Assembly: GCA_964607765.1 (NCBI GenBank)
Contig: CAZSNT010000050.1
Location: 1 to 56,868 of the forward strand
DNA from: CAZSNT01 sp964607765
GTDB taxonomy: Bacteria > Verrucomicrobiota > Lentisphaeria > Oligosphaerales > JABHEG01
Length of the DNA: 56,868 nt
Direction: 5' to 3'
In this document: piece after piece, positions 33,731 through 40,851 of the stretch
How positions within the stretch are numbered: the stretch's first letter is position 1
Layout of the letters: each line of letters opens with the position of its first letter
Position numbers and translations under genes: made by a program
The notes under the pieces: model-generated
Databases searched by the model: none
What the model was told of the DNA's origin: nothing
The model's input: only the letters and a program-made list of their open reading frames with translations

Positions 33731-35989
33731 CTACGGCCGAATGACACGCTCAATCTCGCTCCGGCGGATGTAGCTGTTGTCAAATGAAATGCGCCATGGG
33801 TGTTTGGGCTCCGATGGCCGAAGCTGGGGCTCTGGTGTCTCCTGTGCCCGTTCCAGCAATTCACCGAGTTGATCCGAAGACTCGAGTTTCCGGTCAGGAT
33901 CGGCTCGCCGCGTTGGACACCAACCGAAAACACGACCCCAGCCATGTTCTCCCCTATGACAGAAGGTGGGGGCCGCGAGACAGCGCTTCGCTGGCAAAGC
34001 CGTAGCGTCAAGCCTGTTGGGGAATCCATGGTCTCCTACCCTCGGAACGCCAAGCAGCGCGGTGCCAATTCCTCGCGCTGCCAAGAGTGGTAACGCAAGA
34101 ACGCCCGGGAAGTCACGGCGCTTGGCGGAGCTCTCGACCGAGAAGACCAACGCTTCTTTAGTGACGCTGCGGAGAGTAGCACGAAAACACGGAACACCCG
34201 CACGATGAACCACAAAAGCCCCACCGAAATCCCTGAGCCGCAAAAACTGGGCACTGTTCCAGTTGTAGGCGGTTCCTGCTTCCCCGTGATAGCGCTGCAC
34301 GACTGCCAGGTCACCCACCTTTGGGGATGTCGGAGTAGGCTCTGCAGGAGAACTGGGGATGCAATACTCGATCTCCCCATCCCAGTTCATCTCGGGACGG
34401 TTCACGTACAGAGTGTACCATAGGTTATTCAGCACGTCCCCCAACCCCCTGCGAGCATTCAGGTTCTTATATTGGCTTTGGAACTGCGCATCGAAGAGCG
34501 CGGCCAGATTCGCCGATCCCTTTGCAGAGCCCACAATGCCCACGGGAGCGCTACGGGAATACTGAGTGATGATTGTGTTTTTCCATCGGGAGCCGCCGAT
34601 ACGCCAAACTGTCAGGTCCATATACATAACCACAGCCACATGGTTCTTCCGCCAGAAGGCCGTGAGAGCCCCGATAAAGCCTTGGGTAGGCAGGACAGCA
34701 GAACCAGCGCCCATGAACTCTTCTGACACCGTCTCCATCTCCAACCGTATTCCCATCGTGCCCCAGAGAAAGCCCTGCCGGTACTTGATAGCTTCAGGCG
34801 GCCTTCTTGCGATGGCGTCCCGTATGAAAGAAGCAACGGCTTCGAGAGGCAGCGCCTCGAAAGCTGTCAGGCTGACGATAGGATCCCGGAAGGCTCTGAT
34901 TCTGCCCGCCAGAACCCGCGCCCTAAGGTGATGTGACAGCAGGGCCTCTCTGACCGCGTCAGGCTTGATCGCTACGACCAGTGCTTGCCGGGCCGCGTTC
35001 GCTCTAGATAGCCGGTCCGCGTCCGTCGGCTCCTTCTCCTCCCTCCCGTCCCTGATGCCGTCAAGATGCTGATTGAGCACTTCGAGGAGTTCTCCGGCTT
35101 CAGACCAGATCTTGGACAGGGCCTGTTGCGGAGAAGAAGCCGTAGCGGCCCTTTGCGAAGACATGGGGTCAGGAGTTCCCGCTGACGCGTCTCCTTCCGA
35201 TGGACAAGGCGCATCCCGAATGCACCTGAGGATTGAGAGATCAACCTGCTTCAGATCGCCTTCCTTGAACGGCTCCAGGAAAGGCTCCAGCATCACCGTC
35301 CAGATGTGCGCTTGATACACGGGATCGTCAGGAACCAGCATCAGGATCTCAGCCAGTTGCGAGCGCAGAGCGTTTGCTCTTGCGAAGGCGTTCGTCCGTC
35401 GTTCCTCTGCTTTCGCCTTGACGGCGGCCTCGATAGAGCTGTCACCCGTCGCCTGCTTGTAAGCCTGTTCAGCTGCCGCCAAGTCCTCTACTTGTCGTGC
35501 CAGTGCTTCGGCCAGATCAAGTCCCCTAGATAGGTGTGGATCGGCAGGATCGAGGCGCATGTAATCGGCCGTGGTGATCCCCTCATGGATCATCCCTTTG
35601 GCCATGCTGACTGCCGCTGACACCATGTCTGGATACTCTGAGCTGACAGCTTCCTCCGCATTCGAGCCACCTTCCGCAAGCCCCCTTGCGAGAGACTCAA
35701 GGCGCGCTTTCAGCTTGTCTTCATCGATGGCCGTCTGCATGCCAACGGCCTCTTTGATGAGGTCTGCCGTTACCTTTCTTGGGGAGACCTGCTCCGCCAG
35801 CAGTTGGTTGAACTGTGCGACCAACTGCGGATTCTCTGCCACACTGTCTCCGGCCACCACTTCAATCACGCGGACCGGCAGTTTGAACTGCGCCACCGGA
35901 GCCTTCACACTCGGCCCAACGCATCCAGTCAATCCCAGTGCGACTGCCAGTACGCCCCAGGCCCCATTCTTCCATTCCATTCTGAGCAT
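33731..35989 (-). CDS. Large lipoprotein of unknown function
   Basis: The protein is 752 aa. MEWKNGAWGVLAVALGLTGC is a lipoprotein signal with the anchoring Cys in LTGC (residue 23). The mature part is mostly helical: residues ~85-225 are rich in Ala/Glu (LESLARGLAEGGSNAEEAVS, AAAEQAYKQATGDSSIEAAV). A Ser/Pro-rich linker is near 275-300. A C-terminal half has beta-like segments (VAVVMYMDLTVWRIGG, NNLWYTLYVNRPEMNWDG). No catalytic motif is recognised. AGGAG 12 bases upstream supports ATG 35989, and ATG 35980 is equally good. It precedes the coiled-coil membrane protein, so the pair may form an envelope complex. The last ~120 residues are Arg/Pro-rich and could reflect a late frame change. Confidence 0.72.
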   Translation of the reverse strand: MLRMEWKNGAWGVLAVALGLTGCVGPSVKAPVAQFKLPVRVIEVVAGDSVAENPQLVAQFNQLLAEQVSPRKVTADLIKEAVGMQTAIDEDKLKARLESLARGLAEGGSNAEEAVSSEYPDMVSAAVSMAKGMIHEGITTADYMRLDPADPHLSRGLDLAEALARQVEDLAAAEQAYKQATGDSSIEAAVKAKAEERRTNAFARANALRSQLAEILMLVPDDPVYQAHIWTVMLEPFLEPFKEGDLKQVDLSILRCIRDAPCPSEGDASAGTPDPMSSQRAATASSPQQALSKIWSEAGELLEVLNQHLDGIRDGREEKEPTDADRLSRANAARQALVVAIKPDAVREALLSHHLRARVLAGRIRAFRDPIVSLTAFEALPLEAVASFIRDAIARRPPEAIKYRQGFLWGTMGIRLEMETVSEEFMGAGSAVLPTQGFIGALTAFWRKNHVAVVMYMDLTVWRIGGSRWKNTIITQYSRSAPVGIVGSAKGSANLAALFDAQFQSQYKNLNARRGLGDVLNNLWYTLYVNRPEMNWDGEIEYCIPSSPAEPTPTSPKVGDLAVVQRYHGEAGTAYNWNSAQFLRLRDFGGAFVVHRAGVPCFRATLRSVTKEALVFSVESSAKRRDFPGVLALPLLAARGIGTALLGVPRVGDHGFPNRLDATALPAKRCLAAPTFCHRGEHGWGRVFGWCPTRRADPDRKLESSDQLGELLERAQETPEPQLRPSEPKHPWRISFDNSYIRRSEIERVIRP

Positions 35990-36001
35990 GTTCTTGTCTT
36001 C

Positions 36002-36589
36002 TCCTACGTTTGGTTTCCACGCGTCTGGTTAGAGTCTTGGGCAGGCTGTCCACCCCCAGGACTCCCAAGGAAGCCCGACATCACTTCCGAAGCAGTCCAT
36101 TGTGCGGACGTTCTGCGATGCTCACCTCCCCCCCCGCATCCCCGCTTCTGATCCCTCGGGCCTTGCCAGTGCGCAACAGTCAGGCCTCTTGCGCCCTACT
36201 TCCCTCTGCAACTGGCCGGGAGCGACCTGAGCGTGGGATACCCCAAGGCAACCCCGAAGTTGCTCCAGTCACAAGAGACCGTTCCTGCCTACCAAGGCAG
36301 GAGCCACGCCACCTTCATATGTAAGTTCGTCCCGCTTGGCAGGATCTTACACGATCCGGAGATCTTCCCTGGCGGGGAAGGCACAGCACCGAGCGACATC
36401 GTGACCGAGCAGCGGAGTGTTATTGCGTGCCGTCACAAGAACGGCCAACCGCGGGTTGTCCTCCACAAGGCCCCCATCCCGCACTCAGAATCTGCATTCC
36501 TGCATCTGTTGAATCTTCTGCTTCACCCCCTACGTTTGCGGCCTTTCTCCGACACTCAACGGTCCCAATATCAAGGGGAGGTGGACTGC
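36002..36589. other. Intergenic region without a recognised gene
   Basis: The plus-strand frame is open here and runs into the transposase, but shows no family motif. It contains a 7-bp hairpin at 36284-36301. The rest shows nothing I can name. Confidence 0.35.
36284..36301. other. Hairpin
   Basis: CCTGCCT and AGGCAGG arms around ACCA, extendable by one A-T pair. It has no T-run on either side, so it is not a standard intrinsic terminator. Its role is unknown. Confidence 0.35.
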
Positions 36590-37078
36590 ATGTTGATTCT
36601 CATCACGGCGCCGTCTGCGTTCATTCGTGCGCTGTTCAAGAAGCCGAGAGAGCTGGCCATTGAGAACTTGGCGCTACGTCAACAGCTCGCGGTCCTCAAG
36701 CACAGCACCAAGAGGGCAAGGCTACGAAGGGCAGGTCGGGTCTTCTGGGTCTGGCTTTCGAAGCTCTGCACGAACTGGCGATCAATGATCGCGATTGTGC
36801 AACCCGACACTATCGTCAGATGGCATCAACTGGGCTTCGAACTCTACTGGGCCAGGAAGTCCAGACTGCGCAAAGTGGGACGACCAACGATCGACTCCCA
36901 GATGCGCCGACTGATCCGGCGCATGTGCCGTGAGAACCCTCTCTGGGGTGCGCCGCGAATCCTGTCTGAACTCAGAATGCTCGGTTTCAATGTGTCCGAG
37001 GGAACAGTCAGAAAGTACAGGCCTCGGCAGAAGGAACCGCCATCCCCTGGTTGGCACGCCTTCCTCAGCAACCATGCG
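36590..37078 (+). pseudogene. Integrase-type transposase, N-terminal stump
   Basis: ATG 36590 follows a good GGGGAGG. The product has ENLALRQQLAVLKHSTKRAR, FWVWLSKLCTNWRSMIAIVQ, PDTIVRWHQLGFELYWARKS and ENPLWGAPRILSELRMLGFN. This is the helix-turn-helix half of a common IS family with a C-terminal DDE (rve) domain. It fails after PPSPGWHAFLSNHA, exactly where the catalytic domain (usually ...IDFFTV) should start. It is then followed by foreign sequence that on the other strand resembles a serine recombinase. No DDE domain exists, so it is inactive. Confidence 0.8.
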
Positions 37079-37200
37079 GTCCTTCATCGACGCGCCGCTC
37101 TGCCCTAGATCCGTGTCGATGACAATGATCCGTTCCAGTTCTCCCGCAGGAATCGTGCTCCACGCCGCCGTTCTCCTACGCCGCGTCTTGACAAGTGCGG
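37076..37200 (-). pseudogene. Serine recombinase (resolvase-like) fragment
   Basis: The minus strand reads ELERIIVIDTDLGQSGASMK and DR. Large serine recombinases contain a block of the form RVvvIDdDlGrSGas.dR. The fragment is cut at DR where the transposase stump begins. The catalytic Ser, normally earlier, is not found upstream. Confidence 0.45.
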
Positions 37201-37339
37201 GTGACGCTGGCTTATTACTTACAGGTGGCACAACGGAACGCCACTCATGACAACCCATCGCAACCGCCAACGTTCCTTTGCTGTGTTCTCAGGCGAAGGC
37301 CGCCGCAATCGAGTGTGACCGTCGGCTGTGCTCCTCGGG

Positions 37340-37346
37340 AAGGAGG
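37340..37346 (+). promoter_or_regulatory. Ribosome binding site of the HTH-REC gene
   Basis: AAGGAGG, six bases before ATG 37353. It rejects the in-frame start at 37278. Confidence 0.75.
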
Positions 37347-37352
37347 CAGAGA

Positions 37353-37949
37353 ATGCCAACGGACGACAACATGCTGAGCGCTAAAGAGGCCGCGCACTTC
37401 CTACGAGTCCACGTCGAGACCATACGGCGCATGGCGCGGCGGGGAGACATTCCGACCTACAAACTCGGCAAGCTGTGGCGCGTGCCAAAGGACGCGTTGA
37501 TTGAATGGGCAGAAGCACGCCATGACCGTCAGCCCTCCCCTCTGATCCTGGTTGTGGACGACGAAGAGAGTTTCCGCCGGTCTATAGGCGAGTGCCTTCG
37601 GCACGGAGGCTTCCGCGTGGCAATGGCGGCGTGCGGAGAAGAAGCGCTTGATCTGATGCGGGACGAGCAACCGGACTTGGTCTTTCTCGACCTTGTGATG
37701 CCGAGGATGAGCGGAGTCGATGTGCTGCGGGAGCTCCACCGGCTGTCCCCGGATCTGCCCGTGGTCGTCGTGACGGGCTATCCCGACAGTAAGCTGATGG
37801 CCCAAGCGCTGTGCTTCCCGCCAGTGACTATGCTGGCCAAGCCAGTGGCCAGAAACGACCTCTTTCGGACGATCAGTCGCGTGCTACATGGGGTCAAGCC
37901 GGGGACTGCCGGTCATTCGGCCCAAAGCGGCGGGCACGCCGATTGCTGA
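37353..37949 (+). CDS. Response regulator with N-terminal excisionase-type HTH
   Basis: The 198-aa protein begins with a MerR/excisionase-like DNA-binding domain (residues ~6-53): MLSAKEAAHFLRVHVETIRR followed by GDIPTYKLGKLWRVPKDAL. A REC domain follows (~63-180), with acidic pocket LVVDDEE, phospho-acceptor Asp113 in VFLDLVMPRMSG and Lys in LAKPVARNDL. This is the reverse of the usual REC-then-DNA-binding order. It is the first gene of the plus-strand signalling array and may be its transcriptional output. The helix-turn-helix could also bind DNA without being regulated by phosphorylation. Confidence 0.9.
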   Translation: MPTDDNMLSAKEAAHFLRVHVETIRRMARRGDIPTYKLGKLWRVPKDALIEWAEARHDRQPSPLILVVDDEESFRRSIGECLRHGGFRVAMAACGEEALDLMRDEQPDLVFLDLVMPRMSGVDVLRELHRLSPDLPVVVVTGYPDSKLMAQALCFPPVTMLAKPVARNDLFRTISRVLHGVKPGTAGHSAQSGGHADC

Positions 37950-38063
37950 AGGAAGAAAGCAGCCGCGAGGGACCACGCATTAGGGGACGGCGACCCGGGA
38001 AGGCGGTCCGTGTGAGCAGGGGATCCTCGTGCCGGGAGCAAATCAGGGCCGGAGAATGACGCG

Positions 38064-38936
38064 ATGCGGGAAACGGATCAGACAGGCAGGACGCGCGCGA
38101 CGTCACGCGACGACATGGACAGGTTGCTTGTTGCGGTCGACACAGCGCACGGGTATGACTTCAGGAATTACTCGCGCGCATCGCTGAACCGTCGCGTCGA
38201 TCGGTTCCTGCGGCGGAACGACTTCGCCAGCATTGACGACGCGATTCCGGTTCTGGTGGACGACCGCCAGGTTTTCCAGTCTTTTGTCCTGGACCTGACG
38301 GTTGTGGTGACGGAGATGTTCCGTGACCCGTGGGTATACCGGAGCATTCGGCGACAGGTGGTTCCCTGGCTGAAGACGTTTCCGTTTGTCAAGATCTGGC
38401 ACGCGGGTTGTGCGACGGGAGAGGAGGTCTACGCAATGGCCATTCTCCTGAAAGAGGAGGGGATGACTGGACGCGTCCAGATCTACGCCACCGACCTGAA
38501 CGACGCGGCACTGGCCAAGGCGCGGGAGGGCATCTACCCGGTGTCGTGCATCAGGGGGTACACACAGAACTACCAGAAGACGGGCGGAACGGCCTCTTTT
38601 GCCGACTATTACCACGCGAAGTACAGTTCGGCAGTCATGGCCCACGAGCTGAGAAGAAACGTCGTATTCGCGAACCACAACCTTGTAACTGACACCGTTT
38701 TCGGCGAAATGAACATGATCATGTGCAGGAATGTGTTGATCTACTTCAACCGGTCCCTCCAAGACCGCGTGCTTCAGCTGTTCGCCGACAGTCTGTGCCC
38801 CGGCGGTCTGTTGTGTCTCGGGACCAAGGAGAGCCTGAAGTTCTCTTCCGTGAGTGACCGGTTCGAAGTCCTGGCGAAAGACGAGAAGCTCTTCAAGAAG
38901 CGAATAGGGAATGGGAGAACGCGAGAACAACAGTAA
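38064..38936 (+). CDS. cheR: CheR-type protein methyltransferase
   Basis: The protein is 290 aa. The N-terminal helical domain (YDFRNYSRASLNRRVDRFLR) is typical of CheR. The SAM-binding core has KIWHAGCATGEEVYAMAILL, IYATDLNDAALAKAREGIYP, and MIMCRNVLIYFNRSLQDRVL followed by CPGGLLCLGTKES. CheR methylates glutamates of chemoreceptors. Its stop overlaps the start of cheB by one base (TAATG). No methyl-accepting protein is next to it, so the substrate may be a GAF/HAMP sensor in the same array or a distant receptor. Confidence 0.92.
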   Translation: MRETDQTGRTRATSRDDMDRLLVAVDTAHGYDFRNYSRASLNRRVDRFLRRNDFASIDDAIPVLVDDRQVFQSFVLDLTVVVTEMFRDPWVYRSIRRQVVPWLKTFPFVKIWHAGCATGEEVYAMAILLKEEGMTGRVQIYATDLNDAALAKAREGIYPVSCIRGYTQNYQKTGGTASFADYYHAKYSSAVMAHELRRNVVFANHNLVTDTVFGEMNMIMCRNVLIYFNRSLQDRVLQLFADSLCPGGLLCLGTKESLKFSSVSDRFEVLAKDEKLFKKRIGNGRTREQQ

Positions 38937-39568
38937 TGCGTGAACCAGGAAACAACGCCAGTCTCTCGCGTTGCGCGTGCGTCGTCATCGGCGTGTCCGC
39001 CGGTGGGACGGCGGCCTTGCCGGCGATCCTCTCAGTCCTGCCCGCCGATTACGCGATTCCGCTGGTCGTCGTCCGGCACCTGCACCCGGACTCCGGCCCT
39101 CACGGGCTTGCACTGCTCGGGAATGTCTGTGCGTTGCGCGTCGATGAGGCACTAGACAAGATGCCGATCACGGTCGGCGTCCACGTAGCTCCCCCGAACT
39201 ACCATCTTCTGATTGAGGAGGACCGGAGGTTTGCGCTCTCTATTGACGAGCGCGTGCGCTGGGCGCGTCCTTCCATAGACGTGTTGTTTGAGAGTGCGGC
39301 ACACGTCTACGGCGAGACGTTGACCGGAATCATCCTCACCGGTGCCAACGATGACGGCTCCCGCGGGCTGAGACGGATCAAGGAGTTTGGGGGTATGGCG
39401 ATCGTGCAAGACCCCGCTACGGCGGAGTACGCGGACATGCCGCGAGCCGCGATAGCGGCGTGCGCAGTGGATCAGGTACTGTCGTTGCCGCAGATAGGAG
39501 AAGCACTAGAGGCGCTGGGGGACAGCGCCCAAGTCGAAACGAAGAAACCAAGAGCTGCCGGCGGGTGA
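38936..39568 (+). CDS. cheB: CheB-type methylesterase without receiver domain
   Basis: The 210-aa protein is a CheB catalytic domain only. GVSAGGTAALPAILSVLP has the nucleophile Ser21. RHLHPDSG has the His48. GIILTGANDDGSRGLRRIKE gives the Asp near residue 139. AIVQDPATAEYADMPRAAI is the conserved last block. It removes methyl groups from, or deamidates, receptor glutamines. The usual N-terminal REC domain is absent, so control by CheA phosphorylation is lost or supplied in trans. It is coupled to cheR by a one-base overlap. Confidence 0.92.
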   Translation: MREPGNNASLSRCACVVIGVSAGGTAALPAILSVLPADYAIPLVVVRHLHPDSGPHGLALLGNVCALRVDEALDKMPITVGVHVAPPNYHLLIEEDRRFALSIDERVRWARPSIDVLFESAAHVYGETLTGIILTGANDDGSRGLRRIKEFGGMAIVQDPATAEYADMPRAAIAACAVDQVLSLPQIGEALEALGDSAQVETKKPRAAGG

Positions 39569-39673
39569 TTCGGGGAGCCAGTATTCGAGAACTCGCTGGC
39601 GCCCGATTGCGCATTGCTTGTCCGGCCGAATCAACGGATCACGAACCCCGGAACCAGGGAAGGAGAACACATC

Positions 39674-40795
39674 ATGGAGGCACGTCGATTCGCCCTGTTG
39701 CTGGGCCTGCTGACGGGTACCTCGGCCGCGTTCGCCCAGGAGGCCGACGCCCGGCAACCCATCAAAGCGATCTACATCCCGCTGGCGGACCATTACGCCG
39801 GCATTGTAGCGTACGAGAAGTACCGCGATCGGATGCAACAAGCAGACTACACGATCGAGCGCATGAAGAGCTGGCCGTTGCTGCGTGCCTACTTCATGTC
39901 GGGCGAGGTCGACATGGCCTACATCATCTGCCCGCAGGCCATGGACATGTTCCGGGAAGATCCCAAGTTCCGCTGGGTCAGCCTGATGCACCGCGACGGC
40001 AACGCATTGGCCATCAATGACTTGTTGAACGACAGGATTGGTCTGCCCAGAGAACGTCTGCAGCGCAAACCGGATGCGAAGGTGGCCAATGCTCTTGTGG
40101 CTGCCAAGCAGCTCCGAGGCGAGCCGACCGAATGCGGGGTTCCCCATCTTCACGCGACGCACACGGTCGTTCTGTACAAGTACCTCAAGGACCACGGCCG
40201 GACGCTGGGACTCGGAAGGGGACGGGACAAGGACGTGGTGGCCATCGAGGTCCCGCCGCCCAAATCCCCGTCCTTCATCAAGAAGAAGAACAGCCGCGGC
40301 ATACCGGCCTCTTTCGAGCAGTCTTTGCCTTGGGCTGATGTCGTGGAGACAGAGGGCTTCGGTCACGTGGCCTGGTACTCGAAGGACGTGATGCCCTGGC
40401 CCAACGGCCACGTGGAGTGCATCGCCATTGCCACGGATGACTGCATCAAGAACAAGGCGGAAGCGCTGAAGGAGGTCGTCCACTACATCCACCAGGCCGG
40501 ATTGGATATTGAACAGGCCCGGCATGCGGGCGAGGCAGCCATGGCCCCCATTGTGGACATGATCCGCAAACACATTCCGGAACACAACGCAGATGCAATC
40601 GTGCAGAGCCTGCGTTCCGATCTTCACGTCATCAACTACCGCAACCTGAACGTGGACAAAGGCGGGCTGCGCCAGATCATGGATCTGGCTGTCGAGGGCG
40701 GCATACTAAGAGCCCCGATCGACATTGACGATTTTGCCAACGAAGACTTCGGCACGGAGATGACGGACAGCGAAGAGCTGGAGAGGAACGAGTGA
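39674..40795 (+). CDS. NMT1/SsuA-like periplasmic substrate-binding protein
   Basis: The 373-aa protein has a signal peptide (FALLLGLLTGTSAAFA, cleavage before QE). The opening IKAIYIPLADHYAGIVAYEK and the pattern LLRAYFMSGEVDMAYIICPQ are those of nitrate/sulfonate/taurine-type binding proteins. GFGHVAWYSKDVMPW and NKAEALKEVVHYIHQAG follow. No ABC permease or ATPase is adjacent. The gene overlaps or abuts a membrane sensor and sits inside a kinase array, so it probably presents a ligand to a sensor rather than feeding a transporter. GGAAGGAGAA just upstream fixes ATG 39674. Confidence 0.82.
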   Translation: MEARRFALLLGLLTGTSAAFAQEADARQPIKAIYIPLADHYAGIVAYEKYRDRMQQADYTIERMKSWPLLRAYFMSGEVDMAYIICPQAMDMFREDPKFRWVSLMHRDGNALAINDLLNDRIGLPRERLQRKPDAKVANALVAAKQLRGEPTECGVPHLHATHTVVLYKYLKDHGRTLGLGRGRDKDVVAIEVPPPKSPSFIKKKNSRGIPASFEQSLPWADVVETEGFGHVAWYSKDVMPWPNGHVECIAIATDDCIKNKAEALKEVVHYIHQAGLDIEQARHAGEAAMAPIVDMIRKHIPEHNADAIVQSLRSDLHVINYRNLNVDKGGLRQIMDLAVEGGILRAPIDIDDFANEDFGTEMTDSEELERNE

Positions 40796-40840
40796 CGCGG
40801 AATGCGATCCAGCCAACAGCCAGTGACCAACAGCGTGAAC

Positions 40841-40844
40841 GGAG
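40841..40844 (+). promoter_or_regulatory. Ribosome binding site of the HAMP-GAF sensor
   Basis: GGAG, seven bases before ATG 40852. It favours this start over GTG 40792, which overlaps the previous stop by four bases. Confidence 0.5.
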
Positions 40845-40851
40845 TGGACCA

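Noticed and set aside
39506..40627. Minus-strand 373-aa open frame
   Set aside because: It is antisense to the binding protein gene with its clear signal peptide and ribosome binding site.
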